64,000 bases of DNA, from assembly GCA_023079485.1 (NCBI GenBank), contig CM041091.1, positions 35,397,093 to 35,461,092 of the forward strand. Direction: 5' to 3'. Made by a program: the position numbers and the translations under genes. The notes beneath the pieces are model-generated. The model worked only from the letters and a program-made list of their open reading frames with translations. It was not told where the DNA came from and searched no databases. The stretch comes from Archilochus colubris (Eukaryota > Chordata > Aves > Apodiformes > Trochilidae). Shown piece by piece: positions 1 to 13,980 of this stretch (its first letter is position 1; each line of letters opens with the position of its first letter).

Positions 1-3000
1 TGAGGATATTTTGCTGACCAGACTGTATGATTGTGTCATACATAACAGACTTACAAACCCAAAATTGCCTAAAGCCACATGTCTCTGTATTCCTGTATAG
101 TTAATACAGTTTAATGGGAGTGAATTGCAGAAAATAATCTTTGCAAACAATTCTATATTTTATAGCTTCATGGCTTTTTTTTTCCTGTTTAAATTAATGA
201 AACCCTTGAAACTTGTTTCCCTGAAGTCTACAACCTTGTGTTTCTTTCTCTCATCGATATTATTTATCTCATTATTAGATTGTTTGCTTTGCAGGATATA
301 ACTCACTGAAAGGCTGAGAACATTTTTTTCCATAGCTAGTCAAATTTCAATTTGATGTACTTCCTTACACATCTTAATGTGTAAGAAGTGTCTGCCTGAA
401 GTTCTGCCTAAAATTTTAGACAATGCAAGAACTGCAGTATTTAATTAAAAAAAACCCCAACCTGAAACTCAGAGAAATGCAGGCTCTATAGTAAAATAGT
501 AATGTCAAAATAAGTGTTATTTAAGCTTCCTATATAGAAGTATCATATGGAAAAGTGAGACTTTACCCAAAATATTACAGATAGAACCTGTGAAATTCCT
601 ACAGAACAAAGGATTAAAACCATGAAAGTGTGGCCAATGTGGGAAGATTTTTTTTTTTAATTATGAATGAGGAGATTGAAGTGTACACAAAGGCTTGAAG
701 AGTGTGAATAGTACAGAGGGGAAGGAATTCTTTCAGGTTATCTAGGGGGATATAACTTGGATATAATGGGAGAAAATTAAACGAAGGAAAACAAAGAGCA
801 TTAAAGAAGTTTGTAACTGTGAGGTCACTTATCTCAATTCTTAGTCTCTGTGGGACAGAAACCCAGTCAGTTGGGTCATTCAAAGATTACATTTTTAAAA
901 TGCATATAGTTTTCTCTCTGCAGCTTTTCATTTGCAAATTACAAGCATGCAGTTTGAGACATCTCCAGAAATGTATATGCAAAACTACAGGTATAGATAA
1001 GGCCAAACTGGCATGGTTGTAACACTCAGTGAGTCTATACCAATAAAGGAATTAGCTTATCCAGCTCAAAACCAAACTGCAGTTCTGGCCCATAAAACTT
1101 AAAGACAATAATCAGTGGAAAAGAATGCTGAGCTGATAGATGAAACAGCAAAATGACGTGAAAAAACAGTGTTTGCCATGCCACTGAGAATTTATTTGAT
1201 TGCACAGCCTTTGGTGCTTTATAAGGAACTGTGTAGAAAGTGAGAGCAAGTGCTAATTAACTGATTACAGTGTTACAAATCCTTAAAATATGAGCATATA
1301 TGAAATTTTTAATAATTTTTTTTGTTATAACTAGCTATGGAATATTCTTATGCAGGTAATTATTTTGCTGCATTCATTTTTCTTAGAGGCAAATAATTTA
1401 TTTTTATGTCTTAGATATTCTGTATTTTATTTCAATCAAAAACTAGTGAATCTACGTTTCAATCCTCTGTAAAGGAAGGATAGTATGCACAAATTGCCAC
1501 ACTGTACAGTGTGTGCAGCCACACAGTAGGCATTACAGATTGTATAGACATGGGGCTGTAAACAGCTTTCATGCAACATCATCTATCATGCTATGGTCGG
1601 TTACCTCACCATCATGTTATTTTATGCTTCCTGAGCCCTAAAACACCAAAGGTTGCCCACTGCTAGGGAGTTGCGTTGATGCCTGATAGCATGAAGTAAT
1701 GAATGCTCAGCCAAGTGTATATTGTTTCTGCTTGTGCGCCACTGTAATTTGTTTATCTGTCTAAAGATTATGCAGTTGAAAATTCACAATTTTATGCTGC
1801 CTTTGTAAATTATCAAGTCTCTTTTGATGAATGTATCCACACTTCCGATGGTGGTGGCATTATGATCTTGAAATATTGGAAAGTGCTCATGCATACAATG
1901 CAGAAGGTTATGTTTTTATATTTTTGGCAGACAACCATGCTATAAAGTAAATCTGACCTTAAGCTTCCTTACTGCATTAAAGATAATTCACTTTTAACTT
2001 TATAGTCCTAAATGCTACTGTTTATATGAAGTTATTGCCCAGTCAGACTTGACTGATCACAGATGAGAAAGTCTTGACTTTCACACAAAACAAATTGCCA
2101 ACTAGTTTAAGGTACATCTATGATTGTGTGAAAGACTTCAGAGTGTGGATATTTAATTAGCTTATGGGAATGGTTTAGCATAATAACAAATTGTCTTGTA
2201 TGGCGATGCATTTGTATTTATTCCTGGAGTATGGTGGTAGAGCACCAAAACAGAGTCTCAAGATCATGTTTATTGCAAATGGCAGAAAGATTGAGTATAT
2301 TTTATTATTCACAAAGCTACAAATCCTAAAGTCAGTGTGTAAGGATAAAGTTCAACAAAGAACAAAATGAAAGCAGCCCATAATGGAAACTGGAGGAATG
2401 TCATCCTTCATTTGCTGATTTTTTTTAAATCACTTCAAGCTTTTCATGAAGAAATGTATCTCATAGAAATGCTTAAAGGGTATACTCATAAACAGTAAAT
2501 AATTCGTTCACCTCTCTGAACATTTAAAATTACCAATTACCTATATGATGAAGTGAAATGCTCTTTCCAGGCAACATTGTATGTAATTCAAAAAACAGCA
2601 TACAGTGCACCTAATTCAACAAAAATTGTGTGTTCTTAAAAAAAGGATTAGCCAAATGTGCTAGTTGCCCTTTGTTGGCAAAAGGATGGGATGCAGTTCT
2701 AAATGAGTCATTTACTCCATCTATCCAGGTGTTGCTCACTGAAACATCTCAAGGTCCCAGAAGCAGGGAGTAGATGCAGTTATTTTGTGAGGTTTTTTAC
2801 ATGTATAATTACACAAATTACTACAGGCAGTACTGGACATAAGAACTCATCCTACATGAGTCTTTGTCTGGAGAAGCCAAGAAAAGACATGCTAATATCA
2901 CTTCATTCAGAAACTGGTTTGAATTATTTGCACAAATTACTTCTGTATTTCTTTCTGTTTCTGTAATCTGGAGAATACCTGAACTTACTGTTGTTTTTTT

Positions 3001-3022
3001 GTGCTGTTTTTTTTTTAATTAG
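1..3022 (+). other. INPP5A: INPP5A intron (3' part)
   Basis: AT-rich DNA with almost no CpG, upstream of the penultimate INPP5A exon. It is read as an intron because the exon at 3023 begins right after a long T-rich tract and AG. I looked for the preceding INPP5A exon (the catalytic-core segment ending in a KELVLR-like motif) and did not find it, so that exon should lie before base 1. No other gene or clear repeat was seen in the stretch. Confidence 0.6.
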
Positions 3023-4422
3023 TCCGAAAATGATGAGAAGATAGTAATATATGACCACATTGGGCCAAATGTCTGCATGGGGGATCACAAGGTAATTAAA
3101 TTAAACATTTTAATATTGAATCTTCTTAAGTATTTGTTATTAGGAAGGAAAAATGTATGCACTGGTTTCTGGTAATTTTACCTTGAGTCAACTATATCTC
3201 TGTCCTATTTGTAATTTAAAATGTTTAAAAGTTGAATTCAGCTGAAATCAGCCAGTATATTAGAGTAGCTACTTTTTTGAAATCAAATAAAGAAGAGGAT
3301 GATGTGCACTAGAATGATACAAGATGAAGAGCAACTGTCAGTGCACTTAAACGGGTCGTGTAAAACAAAAGTATTCTCATTGGATCATCAAAATTGCTTC
3401 CAAAACATAGCTTAAATTAATTTGGTGCCTATCTGCTTATTAGTAAAATTACATATTGGCAGTTCCACTATTTAAGCAACATGTGAGAATTACATATATA
3501 CCAGTTGTGAAAGAGAAGAAAAAGATGTGAATTTTTCAAACTTCTGTACTGAGGATACCAGATGGAAAGCTAAGTTAGAAATACAGCAAAACTGAGTATT
3601 TGCTCTCTTTGAAAAAGACTGATCAAGTAGTAGGAGGTAGCCTCTCAAAGCATATATAGAAGTTATGTAAAACCTCAACTAGAAACTTGCAAAAACTTGT
3701 GAATTGTATGACAATGGTAATGATCAGTCCCAGAGACAACACTAAGGCTCTTTAATGGTCATTTGGTGATGTGTACACATGTACACACAGAAATCCAAAA
3801 TCACAGATTTAGACGTATACTTCCATGGTCAGAGTTCTGGTGAAACGGAGTATTTTTTTTTTTTATAAAGAAGGTGGCACTTAAGATATTTGGTCCAGAG
3901 TCATGCAAGTCAGATGTTAAAACACAGAAGTTTACTAACTTCTCCAGTAGAATGAAAAGTTCAGTGTGTCAGAGGCTGAAGCACAGACAGTTCAGAAACA
4001 GCAGGCTTTGTTTCCTGGTGTCCAAGTCACCAGTGGACTTTTCACCAGTTTTTTAGCATGGCATTTTGAGTGGAGCTAATTCTGTGATAAAAAGGACTTC
4101 CTCTTCCCACAGAATCAATAACAAATCTTGCCTTAGATTTCAGTGGGGCCAAAGATCTGTAAGGGGACAATTTAGTTCTTTTGTGCATTTTGTAGTTATA
4201 TTAATTTAAAAAACCGCATAATTTTGTTTCCAGTCATAAAGGCATTTTTGTTGTGTTTACTACTGACTGTAACAAACAAACAAACAAACAAAAGTTTGTA
4301 TTTCAAATATGTAACTTCTATTTTTCCCTAACTTGCTGCAGCCTGTGTTCCTGTCCTTTCGAATAGCTGCTGGGGCAGGTAAACCTATTGCAAATGTGCA
4401 CAAGTGTTGTGTCGTGCAGTGA
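3023..4422 (+). CDS. INPP5A: Inositol polyphosphate-5-phosphatase A, last two coding exons (partial)
   Basis: The type I inositol 5-phosphatase removes the 5-phosphate of Ins(1,4,5)P3 and Ins(1,3,4,5)P4 at the plasma membrane and so ends calcium signals. Two coding exons are visible: 3023-3091 (23 codons, containing YDHIGPNVCMGDHK) and 4342-4422 (26 codons plus TGA). The first carries the GDHKPV segment of the exo-endo-phosphatase fold, completed by the PVF at the start of the second. The protein ends in CVVQ, a CAAX box for farnesylation, preceded by the family's VHKC tail. Both exons are in phase 0 with AG/GT borders. The join matches the human C terminus closely (DHIGPNVCMGDHK and GAGKP). 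The rest of the roughly 412-residue protein lies upstream of the window. The gene converges on NKX6-2, the same neighbour and orientation as at human 10q26.3. Confidence 0.95.
4270..4292. repeat. (AAAC)n microsatellite in INPP5A last intron
   Basis: About five and a half tandem copies of a CAAA/AAAC tetranucleotide lie roughly 50 bp before the acceptor of the last INPP5A exon. Simple repeat, no function inferred. Confidence 0.85.
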
Positions 4423-5142
4423 TGTGGTGGTAAATATCATTTTTTCCCCTTCACGTTTATATTTTCTACATCATTTCCCCTGTGTTTATTTTTCTTTTTA
4501 AAAAAATGCCAATTCTGCAACAGGAAAAAGATGCCTACGGAATGAGAAGATTTTTCCATGAAACCACACTGTAGCAAGGAGGGGAAGGAACACACATACT
4601 GTATACTGAAATACATAATCCTAACAACTGTCTTGATAAATCAAGTCCTGAGTGCCACATTCTTAGACTGCTGATCATACACTATGCTTCAGCATCTGGA
4701 CTCTGTTTGAGAAAAGCCTCACATACCTCACTGTCTTGTATGTTCATATGACATCAAGTAGAAATGTGGAATTATTTTTTATATATATGTCACTATTCTG
4801 TTGCCAAAACTCAAAATAGACAGCAGAGATGTTATGTATTTTAGATTTCACAACTTTCAACTTTTAATAAGTGTTTGTCAATGTGGAAAAGCTACTTCAG
4901 CATATTATAAACTTCTAAAAGTGTCATGCGTAACATTATATATCTTTACCACTTTGGGGTTTTGTACATTGGATTGTATAGATACAGATATTGATGGTTT
5001 TAAATGGTATTTTCTTTGTTGACCAAGGCTTGTTGTGGTTTGTTTTAGATTTAGTTTTTCATTTTTATATTTTTTTCTCATATTATTTACTATACTGCCA
5101 TGTTACATGGTTTTTGAATCACACAGCAGCTGCTTTCTATAC

Positions 5143-5195
5143 ATACGTATATGTGTGTGTATATATATGTATGTATGTGTATATATACACAGATA
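5143..5195. repeat. TG/TA compound microsatellite
   Basis: Alternating GT, AT and GTAT units in the INPP5A 3' flank. The short open frames rich in Y, V and I that cross it come from the repeat and are not genes. Confidence 0.85.
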
Positions 5196-6082
5196 CATAA
5201 TTTATAAACCTGACCAAAACTTATGCTAAATATACTGTCCAATATGAATGCTTGAGAGTGCCATATCAGCAGTTAATGTTGGAGTCTTAGCAGGCTTAGT
5301 TAAGTGTACACCAACAATCAACATTTATATAATGAATAATATATAGCAGTGCCATCCTGGATACAGATATATAGCATACTATATAGCACATATATTAGCA
5401 GTTTCACTTTGTTACTCCTATAATCCCTTCTTTCTATGTAATATTAAGGATTGAATGTGAAGTTCTTAGCTAGGTTTCGGTGTAACTTTCCAGAATTTTG
5501 TAAACTGTTTTTGTCCATCTTTTGTTACTGTTTTATGGTGCCAAGTATTCTATATTGAAACAATAACAACACAGGAGAAGAAAATAATAGTTTGCTTCAG
5601 GTAGCAACTGTATTGGACACAGACTGTATTTATACAGTGTTAAAAAAAAAACCAAGCCTACTGTAAATTTTCCTGGTTAGTAGCTCAGTGCAGCCTACAA
5701 TATAATCTTGTTACGAACATTTTTCTCCTACCACTAAATACAACATTAAAAGGTGATTAGGGAGTCTGTTGATGAAACACAAATGTATGTTTTATTGATT
5801 TAATTTAGAACACTACAGAGTTCATGGACTGCGTGATGGCATTAGATTGATGCTTGATTTTGGTATAAATCACTACCACTGGAAATTATTCAATGTGTGC
5901 TTGCAGAATGCTTTCTCAACAGTACAATCTGGGTTGATATTAAGTACTGTTGCCCAAAGGGTATCTGCAGCTCTGTATTGTTATCGTGCCATGCTGCGTT
6001 ATAACCACACAGTAATTCTATTTAAGCAAACTCAACTCATAACTTTGAAGGCCTTTAGAAATGAGTTCTCTGGTTCTCAAGC

Positions 6083-6088
6083 AATAAA
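6083..6088 (+). terminator. INPP5A: Candidate INPP5A polyadenylation signal
   Basis: Canonical AATAAA about 1.66 kb after the stop codon, followed within 40 nt by a TGTGTCTGTCC-type GU-rich element. ATTAAA at 5745 is the alternative. Which one is used needs RNA data. Confidence 0.35.
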
Positions 6089-6439
6089 ACTGATCATGAT
6101 GAACGTAGCTGTGTCTGTCCCTTTAACTCGGGCATTGGGAATTACAGGGAAATCACTGTAACATTTCTTATTAATGAGTTATCTTTTAATCTCTTGCCAA
6201 TTAACAGTTATCTTTCTCATGAAAACCTGTATAACAGAACACAGTTCGGGTGTTAATCAAAACACAAAAGAAGCTGAGGAAAAGGCATTTAGGAGCTTGT
6301 CTTGCAGTGCTAATGCACTGAGAGTAATAGAACTTTATGAGCTATTCATGAGATGCCGGTCACCAGCAGTTCAGTAAATATGCCACCATAAACTCCTTCG
6401 TGATTATCTCTGCTTTTAGAAAAAAGTACATACAGCCTT

Positions 6440-8330
6440 CTTTGGTCCCGGCTGCAGCCTGTTAGGGGTCAACTCACCCGAGCTGTGAACTGTGAGACCA
6501 TCAACTAACCGCAGCTGGAGCCGTCAGGCACAGGTGACCCGGCACGGTCGTTTGTTGAAAGAGTCTCGAATTTAACCCTCAGAAATTCATGAAGCGCGAC
6601 TTTAGCATTTAGCCCAAATCCAGAGGGCTTACCCGGGAGGTGTGGGGTGAGCTGAGCAGCGGGGACGTTCCCAGGTAGGGCCACTGCCCGATTCCCCCCG
6701 CTGAAGCCTCCGGGCAGCCGCGGCCTCGCCCCGGACCCGGGCCACCGGCAGCCGGAGGCGTTCCTGAGGTACGAGGGGCTCATCACTGACTGTGGATCTC
6801 GAGCTCCTGGGGGCCAGGAGCAGGTGTGATCAATCCGGCTTTCAAGTGCGGATGGTTTTTTTTAATCCCATTTTCCCTCAGAAGCCAGGAAACCGGCTCT
6901 GGTGTTCGCCACGGCTCAAGCTTCCTATCTCAGTGTGTTCAAAGCGGACATGAAGATTAATTCCTAAACTTAATTTACTCCGTCTTCTTCCAATCCGCAA
7001 CTCTCAGTGAGTAACAACTTGCAGGACCTCTTGGGGAAAAAACCTCATCCCTGACAGAAATATGTGAGCGAAACGAACCAGAGCGAGCGCAGGCCCGGAG
7101 TGCCGGCACCAGGCTCCCGGGTTGGGACACCGCGGGGCGGCTGCGCGGCGGGGAGGCCCCGGCCCGGCCCCGGGACCACCGAAGAGGCCAGACCACGAAC
7201 GGGAGCAGGCTCCGCGGACCCTTCCCGCAGTGGGAACCGCCCCGACGCGCTCGGGGCAGCTGCGCCGCGAATAAAGAACCCCAGCAGTGCCGCCACGGCA
7301 GCAGCTGCGGGTCTCGCTCCTGCTCCTTGGGGCTTGGCTCTGCCAGGAAGGGCCGGGCCGGGCGGCGGTCCCTGGTGCCACCGGCCGGGATCACTGGGCC
7401 GACCTGGCGCTGCAGGGCTTCGGCCTAGCCACTGCCCGGAGCGCTCGGGCTGCCCCGTCCCGCTGGGCAGGAATGGAGCGGGGCCGGGCCATAGCAAGGT
7501 CGCTGCGTTTACTCAGGTAGCGAAGTAGTACCTGAGTCGCTGAAAGAAATTGTCTCATTTATTAAAAAAAAAACAAACAAAAAAACAAAAAACCGGCTTG
7601 CCAACGGAGCTGGCTTGCACATAACCGGCCTCGCATATGCCTGAGAGGGTAAAAGCAGACCCTTGGCCGGCTTGGGGGCACTTCGTCGGCTGCTTAATTA
7701 CCTGTGTCTTGTTTTGGGCCCGCTGCTGCAGTGCCTGCGAACTGAGGCTTGTGTTTCCAGGAGCTCGGCGGGAAGGTGAGGAGACAGACCGTGCTTGTAG
7801 AATCTGTTAAGCTCAGAAGATTGCGGGGTTTTTGCGACTGCCGGTGTCCAGGTCAGCGCATGGGACTTATCCCAGCCCGTCCTCTCTCCTGTTTGTGCCC
7901 GCCACGGACTTGGCCCCCGCACACGGCAGGTCGAAGGCTGCACCTTCAGCCCCGTCTCTTTCATTTTCCGGGGGGGGGGATGAAGGGGAGGAGATGTCCC
8001 AGATCTCAAGTTCCCGTGGGGCAGCAAGCTGTCCTCGGGGGTAGCAATCTTCCACCCGCACCTAGGGCTCGCCCTGCTCCACCAGCTGGGAGCCGCTGCC
8101 GGGGCGAGGCGAGGACAGGCGACAGGCTGGCGTCCCCAAAAATTTCGGCCCCTGGACGAGCGAAGTGAAAGGCAGAGATCAACCTGCAACAGGTAGGGTA
8201 AACCCTCTGGCCTGCGCCTCCCTGCCTAATACCCGCGAAGCGGGAGCGAAGCCTCCCCCAGCCCAGCAGCGTTCCCCCGGCCGCCCCCGGGGCTCCACAA
8301 AGGGGACCAAAACCGAATAATGCGGGAAGA
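6440..8330. promoter_or_regulatory. CpG island between convergent INPP5A and NKX6-2 3' ends
   Basis: About 1.9 kb of GC-rich, CpG-dense DNA. It begins sharply after AT-rich INPP5A flank and ends just before the NKX6-2 polyadenylation site. Several long open frames exist on both strands, but they overlap each other, are rich in P, R, G and A, and match nothing I recognise. It is read as regulatory or non-coding. No start of a known gene lies here, so it is an orphan island. Confidence 0.65.
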
Positions 8331-8360
8331 AAGTCGCTGAAAGAGAAGCTTGTTAAATAA

Positions 8361-8366
8361 TTTATT
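8361..8366 (-). terminator. NKX6-2: NKX6-2 polyadenylation signal
   Basis: On the minus strand this reads AATAAA, about 550 bp after the NKX6-2 stop codon, at the point where AT-rich 3' UTR meets the next CpG island. It is the first canonical signal seen in the 3' UTR and the likely transcript end (about 8340). Confidence 0.6.
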
Positions 8367-8918
8367 GATTTATACAAACTCTTTCCAGAGACATTTCCTC
8401 CCCCTGTAAAATCAAATTACCTTTTTTCTCTCTTACTTTTTTGTGTTGTTTTCGCTTTTTATATTATTAAGCATAAAATCCAGAGGCAGAAGAAATCAAA
8501 ACGCCAAAACACTGATTAGAAGGAGTGAAAGAAAACCGCCCTTTTTACACTAGAAATATACATCACAAAAATCTGAAATTTACTATATACAAAGTGGCTG
8601 AGTTTGGAATTGGTGACCCATACAAAAAGTAACAAAAACGATTGTTAGGAGCAGGAAATTGGCAGGAAGGCAAAAAGAGGAGTAAAACCTTAAAGGGGCA
8701 CAAAACAAAACCTTAAAAGTTGGAAAAATTCCTCTGAAATTTACATCGATGAGAAGGAAAATAATTTCATAACTTATTCTGTAAAAAATATATACATTTA
8801 ACATACATCTTGGGCTGTACAACACACCACTTTAAACATCCAGTTACAATTTGTCTCTCACGGTGCCCACCACAGCGGCTCGCCTGGCTGCCTGCAGCTG
8901 CAGTAGATGCCCGTAACC
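8367..8918 (-). other. NKX6-2: NKX6-2 3' UTR
   Basis: AT-rich non-coding DNA between the NKX6-2 stop codon and the AATAAA signal. No coding or RNA-gene signal was seen. Confidence 0.55.
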
Positions 8919-11699
<2,781 letters not shown>

Positions 11700-11700
<1 letters not shown>

Positions 11701-12250
11701 TAAACGAAAAAATGGCTTTTACTTCATCGCGGAACGAACTTCGTTCGCACAAGTAAAATTTCCACAAGTATTATTCTCAATCGAAACATGCTTAATGTCA
11801 AGAGAAGAAGAGAACAGATTCGAGGTTCTTAGATAAAATAATGCCGGAAAAGGGGGTTAAATCGCGTTCTTCGCCTTACAGCCGCCTTCTACCGTTTTTT
11901 GTTGTTAACCAAGGAAAATACTATCCACAAGTGGGGAATTAAAACTTTTCGAAATGTTCACAGAGTAAACATGAATCGACTTCATCGTATCGAACAATTG
12001 TTAAATGCGCGGATTTTGGGTGTGGTTTTGTCCATCGGCAGAACTGTTCACAAGTGAACGTGGTTTCGTTTAACCTGAAACAAAAGCCCCGATGTGAAAG
12101 TAAGTTTAAGAATCGATTATTCGGGGTTGGTCAATAATCTTTATTTTCAGTCGCTGTAAGAGCCTGTGCCATGTAATATGCATTCTTGCAAACAGCCTAT
12201 TATATAAACGCGAGATTAAAACCGGTGCTGCTCTAAAGAAGGTTTTGATA
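11700..12250. promoter_or_regulatory. AT-rich but CpG-dense stretch upstream of NKX6-2
   Basis: Base composition drops to roughly 40 per cent GC, yet by eye I count about 30 CpG in 540 bp (11701-12240), more than expected from composition. AT-rich DNA elsewhere in the window has almost none. This is the mark of DNA kept unmethylated in the germ line, as in methylation valleys around developmental transcription factor genes. A TATATAAA sequence at about 12191-12198 precedes the next CpG island on the + strand. No coding frame is supported. Confidence 0.5.
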
Positions 12251-12299
12251 AGCGACTTCATTGCTTTTCCCCCAGTCAGTTGTAGGCGACAGCAACAAA

Positions 12300-13980
12300 G
12301 GCGGCAGTAACGGGTTTATCCTGCTCCCTTGACTAAGCTCCATCAGCTCCGTCCACTCTCCTTTCTGCAACTCCCGCCTGCACTAGGAAGAAGCTGGGGA
12401 TGCCTCCCGCGCTCTGCTCCTCCGCACTCGCGCGGAGCTGCTGAAGGTGACCCAGCGAACCCAGGAGCCCGCGGACCCACCCGCACCGCCCCTTCCCGGG
12501 GTCGTCTCGATCCCTGTCTGCCGGTGCCTCCTCCAGGTCGCACAGCTGTAGAGCTCCTGCTTCGTGCGGCTCTCCCGCCAGGCACCCCGCGGGTTTTCCC
12601 CGTCTGAACACGAACTCCAGCCCTGGCCGCTATGGCCCTCACCCGGACACTGCGCACCGCCTCCGAGCGGCCGCTCGCGAAGGAGCAGCCCCCGCCGGGA
12701 CTCCGCTCCCGTGCGGGGACGATGGAGCAGGGTAAGAGCACGGCCTCCGCTGCACTCCCGGCCGCCCAGGCGGGCTCATTTGCAGCCCTGGGAGGGCGGC
12801 TGGGCGGCGGAGGTGGGCCGGGGCCGCAGCGGAGGGAGCTGTGCCCGGGCAGGCCGCCCCACCGCTTGCCCGCTGCGAGGTGGCAGCGGAGAGCGCCTTG
12901 CTTCCCCGGGACACTGGAGAGCGCCTGTGTCTGCGTCCCACCTCTTCCCGCAACTGCGGGACGCTTTCGGTGCCGGCCGCAGCCAGGGGCGTGCCGGGAC
13001 CCGACGCGCGGTACCCCAGTAACCCCGGTGTCTCCGGCGGTGCGCGGCTCTCCGAGACCCGCAGCCCCGGCAGCAGCCGGCTTCCAGCAGCGCGGCTTCG
13101 TGCCGGCGGCCCGGCCGGTAAGTCCCCAGGCGCGGATCCTCCGGTAGCCTTCCCTTCCCGTCCTCTGGGTTGAAACTCGAGCTAAAACAAGTGCTCTGGG
13201 GCCTGCCAGTAATTTGTATCTGTCATCAGTGACTATTGTTGCACATTAATGTTTGTCCTGTACATTGATTTTCCTGCAATCTAATATCCCCATTTTTCTA
13301 GGTGACAATATGTGGGGTTTATCTCCGCAGCCCCCGCAGTGTGATAAAACAGCTTCAGCGGCTTTTCTTCTGTCCCTCTGACGGCGGGAGAGGGGGAGGA
13401 GGGTGGCTTGGGAGGGGCACTGAAAGGGCCCGCTGCCTGCAGCGGAGACCGTTTTGTCAGAGGACTTCTTAGTGGAAACAAATGGGTTTGGGGCGTCTCT
13501 GATTAATCGCACTGCAGGTAAGGGCCCTCGGACGGATTAACCCGGGAGCATTCAAGCCCTCTCCAGAGTGCGGACATTTCTCTAGATGCCACTTCACAGA
13601 GGTTAATTTGGTCGCCGGGAATCGGGCCCAGGCCCCAGCCGTGCCGGTTTTACTTGGCCGGGTCTGTCCCACCGTCCCCAGTGCGGCGCGGCCGTGCCCC
13701 GCCGCGGCTGACGGCACCCCCTGGCGGCCCCGGGCGGAGGTGGCGGCTAGGTGCGCGGGTCAGGCCGGGCCTGGCCTTCCAGCCCCCCTGCCCGCCGTGC
13801 TCGGTCCGCCGCTCTCCACCGGTTTCGAACGGAGGATGGGGGCACCTCTCCGCTGCTCTCGGACTGATTGTCGTTTTTCTCCGGGAGCGCTGAGGTGATG
13901 TCCGGCCTCTCGTAGCCCCGGGGCTCGATGAGGTTGTGCGCGTGCCTCCGCCTGGCCTGCGGCGGGAACACGGGGAATCA
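12300..13980. promoter_or_regulatory. CpG island upstream of NKX6-2
   Basis: GC-rich, CpG-dense DNA with many overlapping P/R/G/A-rich open frames on both strands, none of which I recognise. On the + strand it holds several strong splice donors (GTAAGA at 12732, GTAAGT at 13118, GTAAGG at 13518) and a good acceptor (TTTTTCTAG near 13301), hinting at a spliced non-coding transcript running away from NKX6-2. The 3' end of the island contains a minus-strand coding-like block, listed separately. Confidence 0.5.
13846..13956 (-). other. Possible unidentified minus-strand coding exon
   Basis: A 111-nt block (37 codons) on the minus strand is bounded by a good acceptor (CCCGCCGCAG) and a weaker donor (GAG then GTGCCC). 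Its translation includes the segment HNLIEPRGYERPDITSALPE and is rich in N, D, E, Y and I rather than the P/R/G/A of random GC-rich frames. By eye, third codon positions are about 80 per cent GC, well above first and second positions, as in real coding DNA of GC-rich genes. I do not recognise the protein and found no partner exons, so this is a candidate only. Confidence 0.25.

Larger units (their letters stand above)
4423..6100 (+). other. INPP5A: INPP5A 3' UTR and flank
   Basis: Non-coding AT-rich DNA after the INPP5A stop codon. The true 3' end cannot be fixed from sequence alone. Two candidate polyadenylation signals are ATTAAA at 5745-5750 and AATAAA at 6083-6088, both followed by T/G-rich DNA. 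The stretch contains a TG/TA microsatellite near 5143-5195. Confidence 0.45.

Noticed and set aside
7045..7528. Overlapping 150-residue frames on both strands
   Set aside because: CpG-island composition gives long frames on both strands at once. None resembles a known protein or has consistent splice context.
12564..13173. Long + strand frames in the CpG island upstream of NKX6-2
   Set aside because: Three overlapping frames are all open and rich in P/R/A. No family match, so I kept only the splice-site observation.
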